DNA of 64,000 nt from Selenomonas sputigena_A (GTDB lineage: Bacteria > Bacillota > Negativicutes > Selenomonadales > Selenomonadaceae): positions 558,001 through 622,000 of the forward strand of contig NZ_CP194411.1 of assembly GCF_051603425.1 (NCBI RefSeq), written 5' to 3'. How positions within the stretch are numbered: the stretch's first letter is position 1; each line of letters begins with the position of its first letter. A program made the position numbers and the translations under genes. Under the pieces are notes generated by a model. The model saw only the letters and a list, made by a program, of their open reading frames with translations, did no database searches and had not been told where the DNA came from. This document shows positions 24,615 through 33,227 of this stretch, in pieces.

Positions 24615-26156
24615 TCAGATGATATACTTCCTCTTCTGCGGCTTCGACTGCCCGTAGCGCAGGCGGTCGAGTTCCCAGATCGTGCCCATGACCTTTTCCA
24701 TAGGGGCGTCAGCTTCAAGCGCAAAAACAGGCTGGACATCCTTCTCGGGGAATACAAGGAAGGAGGCGACTTCTTCTCCGTTCTGGAAGAAGATTTCGAT
24801 GGCCGTCTTATCGATGAAGATGTGCATGACGAGCGCGTGATACGTATACAGCTTGAAGCGGCGCACACCGCGCCCGCCGAGCTTCATGCCCTCGCGGCTG
24901 ATTTCGACGACATCGGTTCCGCGGTCATAGGTGATCGTCACCTTTTCACGGGCATAGCGCAGTTCCGTCTTCACGCGCTCGGCCGCACCAAAGACGATGT
25001 TGAGCAGGATTTCCGTACAATAGTCAATTTCCGTCTTGAGGGACGGCACATCCCTGCCCGAGAGCTCCCGTGCGCTGCGTTCGATGCGCAGGGCTTTGAG
25101 CTCCGGCACAGGCTTCGAGAAGAGCTTTCCCTGCCGGAACGACATGACACGCGGCAAGGTCAGCGTGTGCATCCAGCCCTCCGCACCCGTGGGATATTCC
25201 TCGTCGTTATGCGGCATACTCATCCAGCCGAAGAGGATGTTGCGGCCCTCGTGCGTCCCCACATGCGGCGCGAAGAAATCGAAGCCTCGATCAAGCTCGT
25301 GGAAGGATCCGTGCAGCATTTCCTGAGCTGCCAGTGAAAGATGACCTGCGACATAGCCCGACTGGAAGAGATTCTGATAGGAAAATTCACGATCGGGCAC
25401 ACCGCGCGGCGAAAAGAGGAATACATCGTGATTGCCGAAACGCAGCATCGCCGGGCATTCCCAAACACGGCCAAAGAAGCCGAGCTGCGTCTTGAGCTCG
25501 CCCAGAAGCTTGAATACGCCTTTCTCCTCACGATAGAGGAGGGCGCAGCCGCGCGCGTCATCCTCCGGTTTCGCCTGCGCCCCGAGAACCATGTAGGCAT
25601 GGTTGTTGCGCACAAAGAAATGCGGTCCCTGGAAGAGATCCGTATAGCCTTCGGGCGGCTCCTTCAAAAGCACCATATCCTTGTGGATGACGCCTTCCTT
25701 CGTAAGCGTGCCGAGAATCTGGTGATTCGCACGCCGCCCCTCTTCCTCACGCCGTCCCGTGTAGAGTATGCGCAGCCTGCCGCCGTTGATAAAGGCCGAA
25801 CCCGAGCCGCAGCCGTCGCGGTCGTCATCGCCCGTCGGCCAAAGGATGAGCCTCGGCTCGCTCCAGTAGACGAAATCGCGCGTCTTAAATTCCACCCAGC
25901 CTTTGTTTTTGTCCTCCGTTGAAAAAGGATTCCATTGGCAAAAGAGATGGTACTCACCCTCAAAAAAAACAAGCCCCTTCACACTGCCCGTAAAGCCAAA
26001 GGGAAGCTCCAAGTGGAAGCGGTTGCGCCAACGATGGCCGGCACGATGGACAGCCTCTTTCAAGCGGGCGTCGAGTTCCTTCTTGTTGTACTCCTGTTTT
26101 TCAGGCACTTCCTTGTCAATCTCCTGCTTTTCCAGATCCTTCTTGTCTTCCTCCAT
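24615..26156 (-). CDS. GH32-family protein lacking the catalytic nucleophile
   Basis: 513 residues, start after AGGAGG. A charged Lys/Glu N-terminus (1-35) precedes a GH32 five-bladed propeller and a C-terminal beta-sandwich (from about 365). Family landmarks are clear: GLVFFEGEYHLFCQWNP (61-77), GCGSGSAF and VWECPAM with the acid/base Glu233. However, the nucleophile motif, normally WMNDPNG, reads FTGSVKG (55-61), with Ser58 in place of the Asp. The RDP motif reads QGP (176-178). Two of three catalytic residues are thus missing, so it is unlikely to be a normal fructosidase. It could bind glycans or use other chemistry. No signal peptide. Confidence 0.8.
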   Translation of the reverse strand: MEEDKKDLEKQEIDKEVPEKQEYNKKELDARLKEAVHRAGHRWRNRFHLELPFGFTGSVKGLVFFEGEYHLFCQWNPFSTEDKNKGWVEFKTRDFVYWSEPRLILWPTGDDDRDGCGSGSAFINGGRLRILYTGRREEEGRRANHQILGTLTKEGVIHKDMVLLKEPPEGYTDLFQGPHFFVRNNHAYMVLGAQAKPEDDARGCALLYREEKGVFKLLGELKTQLGFFGRVWECPAMLRFGNHDVFLFSPRGVPDREFSYQNLFQSGYVAGHLSLAAQEMLHGSFHELDRGFDFFAPHVGTHEGRNILFGWMSMPHNDEEYPTGAEGWMHTLTLPRVMSFRQGKLFSKPVPELKALRIERSARELSGRDVPSLKTEIDYCTEILLNIVFGAAERVKTELRYAREKVTITYDRGTDVVEISREGMKLGGRGVRRFKLYTYHALVMHIFIDKTAIEIFFQNGEEVASFLVFPEKDVQPVFALEADAPMEKVMGTIWELDRLRYGQSKPQKRKYII

Positions 26157-26171
26157 CTTGTCCTCCTAGGG

Positions 26172-27497
26172 TCATTGTATACGCGAAAGGTCGCCAAACT
26201 TCGTGAACTGCTTGAGGAATGTGAGGTCCACCGTATCAACGGGACCGTTCCGGTGCTTGGCGATGATGACTTCGGTTATATTCTTGTTCTCCGTCTCGGG
26301 ATCGTAGTAATCCTCGCGATAGAGAAACATGACGATATCGGCATCCTGCTCAAGAGAGCCGGACTCACGCAAATCGGAAAGCATCGGCCGCTTCACCTGA
26401 CGCGCCTCCACGCTGCGTGAAAGCTGAGAAAGCGCGATGACAGGAACATCGAGCTCACGCGCGAGTGCTTTCAGGGAGCGCGAAATCTCGGAGATCTCCT
26501 GCTGGCGGTTGTCGCCGCTCTTGCTCGTGCGTCCCTGCATGAGCTGCAGATAGTCTATGACGATGAGGGAAAGCCCCTTCTCCGCCTTGAGGCGCCGCGC
26601 CTTGGAACGAAGATCCATGGCGGTGATGCCCGGCGTGTCGTCGATATAGAGCGGCGCTGCGGAAAGGCGGCTCGCCGTCTCAATGAGATGCCCCCAATCC
26701 TCTTCGTCAAGGTCGCCGACGCGCAGGCGCTGGGAATCGATCCGTCCTTCAGCGCAGAGCATGCGCTGCACAAGCTGTTCCTTGCTCATTTCCAAAGAAA
26801 AGAAGGCGACCGGTTCTTTCGCCCGCAGCACGACATGCGCCGCGATGTTCAGTGTGAATGCCGTCTTACCCATCGAGGGGCGCGCTGCAACGAGAATAAG
26901 GTCGGATTTCTGCAGGCCTGCCGTAAGCTGATCGAGATCGCGGAACCCTGTCGGCAGTCCTGTGATGGAGCCTTTGTTCTCATAGCGCTTTTCCAGCTGG
27001 ATCAGGGTTTCCAGCAGGATGTCCTTTATGCCGGTAAAATCCTTGCCGCCCTTGCCGCCGGAAAGGCCGAGAATCCGCCGCTCGGCATTGTCCATGATCG
27101 TATCGACGGGATCCGCCTCTTCATAGGCCGTACCCACGATTTCCGTCGCTGTATGGATGAGCTTTCGGAGCTGCGCCTTTTCCCACACAATCTGCGCATG
27201 ATACTGGACATTTGCTGCCGTCGGCACGGAGTTTGCAATGAGGGTGATCGCCGGTATGCCGCCGATCTTCGCCAAATCGCCGCTCTTTCGCAGCTGTTCC
27301 GTCAGCGTCACGATATCGACGGGTTCGCTGCGCTCCTTGATTTCCAGCATCGCTTCATAAACCAGGCGATGCGTCTCGCGGTAAAAATCCTCGGGAGAGA
27401 GCATTTCCGCAACAATCGTAACGGCGTCCTCCTTCAGGAGCATGGCGCCCAGGACAGCCTGTTCGGCTTCTACGCTCGCAGGCGGCATGCGTTCCAT
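26172..27497 (-). CDS. dnaB: Replicative DNA helicase DnaB
   Basis: 441 residues. It unwinds DNA ahead of the replisome as a hexamer. The N-terminal helical domain includes EAEQAVLGAML and ALSPEDFY-like helices. The RecA-type core has Walker A RPSMGKTAFTLN, GVGDLDEEDW-type linker elements, LIVIDYLQLM (Walker B) and the C-terminal SDLRESGSLEQDADIVMFLYR. No intein. Its ATG directly follows the lonC stop codon, so the two are translationally coupled. Confidence 0.97.
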   Translation of the reverse strand: MERMPPASVEAEQAVLGAMLLKEDAVTIVAEMLSPEDFYRETHRLVYEAMLEIKERSEPVDIVTLTEQLRKSGDLAKIGGIPAITLIANSVPTAANVQYHAQIVWEKAQLRKLIHTATEIVGTAYEEADPVDTIMDNAERRILGLSGGKGGKDFTGIKDILLETLIQLEKRYENKGSITGLPTGFRDLDQLTAGLQKSDLILVAARPSMGKTAFTLNIAAHVVLRAKEPVAFFSLEMSKEQLVQRMLCAEGRIDSQRLRVGDLDEEDWGHLIETASRLSAAPLYIDDTPGITAMDLRSKARRLKAEKGLSLIVIDYLQLMQGRTSKSGDNRQQEISEISRSLKALARELDVPVIALSQLSRSVEARQVKRPMLSDLRESGSLEQDADIVMFLYREDYYDPETENKNITEVIIAKHRNGPVDTVDLTFLKQFTKFGDLSRIQ

Positions 27498-29552
27498 TCA
27501 GACGGCCTCCTTTTCCTTCGTCGTATCCTCCTGCACTGCAGCGCTGTCCGCCTTTTCTTCCGCCGTTTCTTTTTTCAGCGTCACGGTTTCCTGCGGCTTT
27601 TGCAGCCAGTCGGCCTCCCCGGGTTCGCCCGGTTCGAACAGGACGGCGAAGGCCTCCTCCGCTGTTTCCACAGCATGGATGTCCAGCCCCAGGTGTCCCT
27701 CGGGGATATCCTTGTCGTTCTCCTTCGGTATGACGAGCGTCTTGATGCCCGCCTGCTTCGCGCCGTAGGCCTTTTCAAAAACGCCGCCGACAGGGCGCAC
27801 ACGTCCGGCGAGCGAGATTTCTCCCGTCACGGCGACATCCTGGCGGATCCTCCGCCCCGTCACGGCACTCGCAAGGGCTGCGAGGATCGCCGTCCCGGCG
27901 CTCGGGCCGTCGATATTGCCGCCGCCGATGACGTTGATATGCACGTCATAGTCGTGGATGCTCTTTCCCGTCAGGCGGCGCAGCACCGAGGCGGCGTTGA
28001 AGACCGAGTCCTTCGCCATGCTGCCCGCCGTTTCGTTGAAGCGCACCTGCCCCTTGCCTTTTTCCTCTGCCGGGAAAACAACCGCCTCGATCTCGATGAC
28101 GGAGCCCAAAAAGCCCGAAACGCCCAGGCCGAATACATGTCCCGCCTCCGGCTTCTTGGAAGCCTTCTTCGTCACGAACTGGTAGAGACGGCTGACTTGC
28201 GCTACCTCGTAGATATCCGCACGGCAGATCTCCACGGGTGCGCCGTCCTCCGTGCGGGCAAGCGCGAGGCTGTAAGCGTCGGCTAGGATGTTGATGGCCT
28301 TGCGCCCCTCTGTCGTATATTCGCTGATCAGGCGCACGACTTCCTCCGCCACCTCGACCTTGAGCTTCTTCGCCGCATTTTCCACGATTTCCTCGATGTG
28401 TTTCGGCGTCAAAGGCTCAAAGTAGATTTCGGCACAGCGCGAACGCAGCGCTGGATTGATATGCGAAGCGTCGCGCGTCGTCGCACCGATGAGTACGAAA
28501 TCGGCCGGCGCCCCTTCTTCGAAAAGCTTCCTTATATAAGGCGGCACCTTTTCATCCGTATGGTCGTAATAAGCCGACTCAAAGAACGCCCGCTTGTCCT
28601 CGAGCACTTTCAGGAGCTTGTTCTGCAGCATCTCGTCCATCTCGCCGATCTCGTCGATGAAGAGAATGCCGCCGTGCGCCTCCGTCACAAGACCCGGCTT
28701 CGGCTCGGGTATGCCGCCGTCCGCGAGGTCGCGCCGCGCCCCCTGGTAGATGGGATCGTGCACCGAGCCTAGAAGCGGATTCGTCATATCGCGCGGATCC
28801 CAGCGCAGCGTCGTACCGTCCGTCTCGACAAAGGGCGCCTTTTCCCCAAACGGCGCATGCGCCTTCTTCTTCACGGCCTCAAGGACAAGCCGCGCCGCCG
28901 TCGTCTTGCCGACGCCCGGCGGCCCGTAGAGCAGAAGATGCTGCGGATAGGGCGAGGACAGTTTCGACTCAAGCGCCTTCACCGCGCGCTCCTGCCCCAC
29001 GATTTCCACGAGCGTCTGCGGCCGCAAAAGCTCCATCACCGACTGGGTAAGATGAACCTTCTCGAGTTCCTCCAGTTCCTCGCGCTTCTTTGCCGCCTGC
29101 GGCGATTCGATCTCGCGCTTCTCCTCCTTCAGCACCTGCATCCGGATGTCCTGCACATAGTCCTGGTGGTTCTCCTCAAGCTTTTCCTGTATCTTCTGTT
29201 CGATCTTGTCTTCCAGATTGCGCCGCGCCATAATATCGGCAATGCGCTCCGAAAGCTCGATCAGGACGCCGGGAATCTCCTCGTCCGTCGGCACGCGCTC
29301 GATCGTCGGGTTCTCGTAGACGATGCGCTCCAAGGCAAGAACGCGCTCGCCGCGCACAGGCGAACGCATCAGGCGCATGGCGTCCATCTTGCCGGCCTTG
29401 ATGACGAGACGATCCGAACCGGCCTCATCCGAAAGTATGGAATAGAGCGCATCGATCTCACGGTCGAGGCGGTCCCCCGGCTCACTGCCCGAGGCAGGCA
29501 GTTCAGCAGACGTCCGCGAGCCTGCAAAAAACCGTTTTAAAAATTTCAGCAT
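27498..29552 (-). CDS. lonC: Lon-family ATP-dependent protease (LonC type)
   Basis: 684 residues. A coiled-coil N-terminus (about 90-180) leads to an AAA+ domain with Walker A GPPGVGKTT and Walker B GGILFIDEIGE, and then a Lon protease domain with the catalytic Ser in DGPSAGTA and Lys in EKAYGAKQAG. The classical N-terminal Lon substrate domain is missing. It resembles the LonC branch known from spore-forming Firmicutes. The C-terminal 50 residues are a Glu/Lys-rich tail. It sits between rplI and dnaB, an arrangement I associate with Negativicutes. Confidence 0.85.
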   Translation of the reverse strand: MLKFLKRFFAGSRTSAELPASGSEPGDRLDREIDALYSILSDEAGSDRLVIKAGKMDAMRLMRSPVRGERVLALERIVYENPTIERVPTDEEIPGVLIELSERIADIMARRNLEDKIEQKIQEKLEENHQDYVQDIRMQVLKEEKREIESPQAAKKREELEELEKVHLTQSVMELLRPQTLVEIVGQERAVKALESKLSSPYPQHLLLYGPPGVGKTTAARLVLEAVKKKAHAPFGEKAPFVETDGTTLRWDPRDMTNPLLGSVHDPIYQGARRDLADGGIPEPKPGLVTEAHGGILFIDEIGEMDEMLQNKLLKVLEDKRAFFESAYYDHTDEKVPPYIRKLFEEGAPADFVLIGATTRDASHINPALRSRCAEIYFEPLTPKHIEEIVENAAKKLKVEVAEEVVRLISEYTTEGRKAINILADAYSLALARTEDGAPVEICRADIYEVAQVSRLYQFVTKKASKKPEAGHVFGLGVSGFLGSVIEIEAVVFPAEEKGKGQVRFNETAGSMAKDSVFNAASVLRRLTGKSIHDYDVHINVIGGGNIDGPSAGTAILAALASAVTGRRIRQDVAVTGEISLAGRVRPVGGVFEKAYGAKQAGIKTLVIPKENDKDIPEGHLGLDIHAVETAEEAFAVLFEPGEPGEADWLQKPQETVTLKKETAEEKADSAAVQEDTTKEKEAV

Positions 29553-29568
29553 AATACTTCTTCCCAGC

Positions 29569-30015
29569 TCACTCCGCGACGACCTGCACCTTGATGGTGC
29601 TCGTGATTTCCGGATGCACCTTGATCACAGCCTCATACTCGCCCGGACCTGTCACATCCGTCCGAAGGGAGATCTTGCGGCGGTCGATCTCGATGCCGTT
29701 CGCTTTCTTGAGCACATCTGCGACATCCTTCCCCGTGACAGAGCCGAAGAGCTTGCCGCCCTCACCCATGCGCACGGCGACCGTCACGCTGACCTTTTCC
29801 AGCTGCGCGGCCAAAAGACGCGCCTCGTCCGCCGCCTGCTGCTTCTTCCGCTGCGCGGAATTCGCCTTCTGCTTCGCCGTCTCGAGATTTGCCGCCGTCG
29901 CTTCAACGGCAAACTTCTTCGGAAGCAGGAAGTTCCTGCCGTAGCCCTCCGAGACCTCAACGATGTCGCCCTTACTTCCGACCTTCTTGATGTCCTGCTG
30001 CAATATCACTTTCAT
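29569..30015 (-). CDS. rplI: 50S ribosomal protein L9
   Basis: 148 residues from ATG 30015, with GAGGAG 10 nt upstream. The N-terminal RNA-binding domain is MKVILQQDIKKVGSKGDIVEVSEGYGRNFLLPK, followed by the long connecting helix rich in Ala, Lys and Gln and the C-terminal domain (LFGSVTGKDVADVL). Its start lies inside the end of gdpP (44-bp overlap). Confidence 0.97.
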   Translation of the reverse strand: MKVILQQDIKKVGSKGDIVEVSEGYGRNFLLPKKFAVEATAANLETAKQKANSAQRKKQQAADEARLLAAQLEKVSVTVAVRMGEGGKLFGSVTGKDVADVLKKANGIEIDRRKISLRTDVTGPGEYEAVIKVHPEITSTIKVQVVAE

Positions 30016-32002
30016 CTTGATCAATCTCCTCTATCTGTTTCAAACTGAGCTCTACGGCGCGTTTCTCGATATCGGCGAGCACCCCGCCCGCCACCTGCGC
30101 ACCTGCAACATTCTGATGTCCGCCGCCGCCGAATTGCTCCATGATGACCTGCATATTGAGTTCGCCGGACGAACGGGCGCTGATGCCGACCTCGTCGTCC
30201 TTGATCTGGAAAAACACGAGGCTCATGCGAACGCCCTCGATGCGCAGCAGCGCATCGGCCACCTGTGCCGCAATCGCCGACACGTTCGGAATGACCTGCG
30301 GGCAGCGAGCCGTGATAAGGCCGCCCGGATAAAGCTTCGCCTCGGCTTTCGCCTTGGAAATCGCCATTTCCGTCTCGTAATCCGTGCGGAACAAATGCCG
30401 CACGACAACGGGATCGGCGCCGCCGCGCCTGAGATATGCTGCCGCGTCAAAGGTACGTATGCCCGTCTGCACGGTGAAATTCTTCGTATCCACAATGATG
30501 CCCGAGTAAAGCGCCGTCGCCTCGAAGCGCGAGAGACGAACCTCCTCGCTGAAATACATCAAGAGCTCCGTGACAAGCTCGCTCGCCGAGCTTGCAGCCG
30601 GCTCGATGTAAACCAAAAGCGGCGTTTTGATGAAGCTTTCGCCCGAGCGCCGATGGTGGTCGATGACGACAACCTGGTGGGCAATGCGCTCCAAGAGCAG
30701 CGGTGCGGCAACGAGATGCGGAATATGCGTATCGACAACAAAGAGCGCCGGATTGAGCGAATCGATGCTCTCCAGCTCCGATGCGTGCACGATAAGCCCC
30801 TCGTACTCGGGTGCACCCTCCAGCAAGTCAACAATCTTGTCGATGCCCGCGTTCATATCACTCAGGACGATATGGACGGGTTTTTCAAGGTCGCGCGCCA
30901 TTTTCATGATGCCGATGGCAGCGCCGAAGCAGTCGAAATCCTCGTTGTGATGTCCCATGACGAAGACCTCGTCCGAATTCTCGATGATCTCCCGCACGGC
31001 ATGAGCAACGACCCGCGCCTTGACGCGCGTATGCTTCTCGACCGCCTTCGCCTTGCCGCCGAAGAACTGGTTTTTGCCGCCCATGCGCACGACCACCTGG
31101 TCGCCGCCACGTCCCAAAGCGAGATCGAGCCCCGCCTGCGCCTCGCGTCCCAGCGCCTCCATCGCCTGTCCCTCGGCCACTGCCATGCCCATGGAGAGCG
31201 TCAGCGGCAGCCGATTCGAGCCCTGGAGCACACGCATGCGGTCGAGAACGTCGAAGTGTTCCTCCTGCGCACGATCAAGTGCCTTCCGTTCCAGCACGCC
31301 GACATAGAGATCGTCGCTGACGCGGCGCATAAACCCCCCGAGTCCCTTCATCCACTCGTCCAGACGACGGTTTGCCTCGAAGAGCAGTCCCGTCTGCTCC
31401 GACTCCGTCAAACCCTGCACGACCTCATCGAAATTATCGATCTGGATGTAGGAAAGCACCGTACGGCTGTCCTTGAATGCCTGGCGCATATCCTGAAAAT
31501 CCGTGTAATCCTCGACATAGAGAGCCATCAGGCCCTTGAGATTGTCGGAAATGACGATGGGACGATACCGCACCTTGAAGGAGCGATCCTCATAAGACAC
31601 GATGGTTTCGCCCGACGTCCCCCAAAAGGAATCGAGTTTCACCTCCGGCCAAAAATCCTGCAGGGCAAGCCCCACTTCCAGGTTACCGCCCAGATATTCC
31701 GCAATGCTCCCGTTCATCCATTTGATGCGTCCCACGGGATCCACGATCAGGATTCCCTGCGGCAGCCGCTCGATCGCGAAATTCATCACCTCGCTCACAT
31801 TGCGCACAACATCGCAGCAATAGGAGTCAAAAGTGCGCTGGCGGTCACGGCAGCGCTCGCGCGAGAAAAGCGCGACAAAGAGCCAGACCACGAAAGCGAT
31901 GGAAGCAACATAAGGATTGTACCAAGAAAGCACCAGCACAAGAGCCAGCAAGGCGGCAAGATAGATGCAGGCATCCATCCACGCCGATAGATTACGAGGC
32001 AA
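29972..32002 (-). CDS. gdpP: Cyclic-di-AMP phosphodiesterase GdpP
   Basis: 676 residues. Two N-terminal membrane helices (about 10-50), a PAS domain (VMNFAIERLPQGILIVD), a degenerate GGDEF domain and DHH/DHHA1 domains. The phosphodiesterase motifs are GHHNEDFDCFGA (metal-binding His and Asp residues), VIDHHRRSG (DHH) and FGGGGHQNVAGA. It should hydrolyse c-di-AMP at the membrane. The best start is a TTG at 32002 behind AGGAGGT; an ATG eight codons later is an alternative. It is part of yybS-gdpP-rplI-lonC-dnaB. Confidence 0.94.
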   Translation of the reverse strand: MPRNLSAWMDACIYLAALLALVLVLSWYNPYVASIAFVVWLFVALFSRERCRDRQRTFDSYCCDVVRNVSEVMNFAIERLPQGILIVDPVGRIKWMNGSIAEYLGGNLEVGLALQDFWPEVKLDSFWGTSGETIVSYEDRSFKVRYRPIVISDNLKGLMALYVEDYTDFQDMRQAFKDSRTVLSYIQIDNFDEVVQGLTESEQTGLLFEANRRLDEWMKGLGGFMRRVSDDLYVGVLERKALDRAQEEHFDVLDRMRVLQGSNRLPLTLSMGMAVAEGQAMEALGREAQAGLDLALGRGGDQVVVRMGGKNQFFGGKAKAVEKHTRVKARVVAHAVREIIENSDEVFVMGHHNEDFDCFGAAIGIMKMARDLEKPVHIVLSDMNAGIDKIVDLLEGAPEYEGLIVHASELESIDSLNPALFVVDTHIPHLVAAPLLLERIAHQVVVIDHHRRSGESFIKTPLLVYIEPAASSASELVTELLMYFSEEVRLSRFEATALYSGIIVDTKNFTVQTGIRTFDAAAYLRRGGADPVVVRHLFRTDYETEMAISKAKAEAKLYPGGLITARCPQVIPNVSAIAAQVADALLRIEGVRMSLVFFQIKDDEVGISARSSGELNMQVIMEQFGGGGHQNVAGAQVAGGVLADIEKRAVELSLKQIEEIDQDESDIAAGHQEGRK

Positions 32003-32026
32003 TCAGCCCACCTCCTGAGAAAACAT

Positions 32027-32980
32027 TTAACGCCGATTCATGAAGCGTCGGCGATAGTCAAAGTACATATCAAAAAGGCCGGTAAAAGCGATGAGCTGCA
32101 TCAGGAATGTGCTCAGCACGGCAAAAGCAACGATTGCCCAACGCCAGAACGTACCGATGCGCCAGCGATCCGCCACATACCAAAAAAGGGAGAACCCCTG
32201 GATCAGACCGGCAAAAGCGGCAATGATATTGCCGTTCAGCGAGGCCGCATAAAGGAGATCGATATGGCGCGTGCCGCCCCAATAAAGCCCGACCAAAGAA
32301 AAACCGAAAAGGTAGAGGAAATACACGGAAAAGCGCCACTCGGAAAACGACGGCAGCTGCGGCGTCTCCGTCCTGAGACGGCCCAGCAGGAATGTCACCG
32401 CAGAAAAATTCAGCAGCGCCGCCATAGCGGATTCGGCAATAAAGATCACCGGCGCGATCAGAGCCACCGTTTCCAACATAGCGGACACCTGGCTTTCCAT
32501 GGCCTGCACCTTCGCCGGAGGAAGGTTTCCCTGCGCCTCGATGGCCGATGCAACAGAAAGATACGACTCCCGCACGGCATCGAGGAACGGCATCAGCGGA
32601 TCCACGCCAAAAGAAAGCGCCACGGCAGCAAGGGAAAGTCCCGTACCGCCGAGGGAAACGATGAACCCAAGGCGGACGAGGCGCTCTGCCGACCACTTGC
32701 GGCGCAGGCCGAAGCCCCAAAAAAACGCCATCGGCAGTACGAGGAAAACGGCATGAAGCGCACCCGCAAGCCCAAGCACAACAAAGAACACGGCAGAAGC
32801 AAGCGCCCCGCCGAGAAAGGCCCAGACGTACCCATGGCGCACAGCGAGTACGACAAGCGGCGCCGGCCAGACGAAGAGGCAGAGGACGCCGAAGAAAGGC
32901 ACGAAAGGCGCCGCCAGTGCCAGAAGCAGAGCGAGCACAAGAAGCGCACCCCGCTCCTGTCCCTGCGTCATATCCCGCAT
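32027..32980 (-). CDS. YybS-like polytopic membrane protein (DUF2232)
   Basis: 317 residues from ATG 32980, behind GGAGGAGG. About eight hydrophobic helices, with a longer loop around residues 150-185 (QGNLPPAKVQAMESQVSAML). The C-terminal helix contains FSLFWYVADRW. Position directly upstream of gdpP is conserved in many Firmicutes. The function is not established; a role in membrane protein or nucleotide-signalling processes is only inferred from the neighbourhood. Confidence 0.8.
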   Translation of the reverse strand: MRDMTQGQERGALLVLALLLALAAPFVPFFGVLCLFVWPAPLVVLAVRHGYVWAFLGGALASAVFFVVLGLAGALHAVFLVLPMAFFWGFGLRRKWSAERLVRLGFIVSLGGTGLSLAAVALSFGVDPLMPFLDAVRESYLSVASAIEAQGNLPPAKVQAMESQVSAMLETVALIAPVIFIAESAMAALLNFSAVTFLLGRLRTETPQLPSFSEWRFSVYFLYLFGFSLVGLYWGGTRHIDLLYAASLNGNIIAAFAGLIQGFSLFWYVADRWRIGTFWRWAIVAFAVLSTFLMQLIAFTGLFDMYFDYRRRFMNRR

Positions 32981-33173
32981 CGTCAAACCTCCTCCAAATC
33001 AAGCCAAAGAATCCGACTGCTTCCCCATATTATATCATTGCAATACCCTATTATATCAGAAAGATGCCCGTATGTCATACTTTTTAGCAGAATCCTCCCA
33101 TAAAAGGAAGCCATGCGGCAGGGAACGCGCTTTTCCAGCTGCTTTCACCGCCCCATCTTCTCTTGCCCCGGGA
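32981..33173. other. Intergenic region upstream of yybS
   Basis: Contains a reverse-strand TATAAT at about 33031-33036 as likely -10 of the yybS operon, with a second TATAAT-like word about 20 bp further upstream. No gene is seen. Confidence 0.45.
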
Positions 33174-33210
33174 CAAAAAAATCCCCGCGGCCGCAGCCTC
33201 GGGGATTTTT
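33174..33210 (-). terminator. Terminator of the lactate gene cluster
   Basis: On the reverse strand ATCCCCG pairs with CGGGGAT and is followed by T7, 18 bp past the lctP stop. Confidence 0.82.
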
Positions 33211-33227
33211 GGTGATTCGATCTTCTT

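Noticed and set aside
29963..31990. A 675-codon open frame antisense to gdpP
   Set aside because: No domain, no ribosome site, His/Arg-rich shadow of a clearly coding reverse strand.
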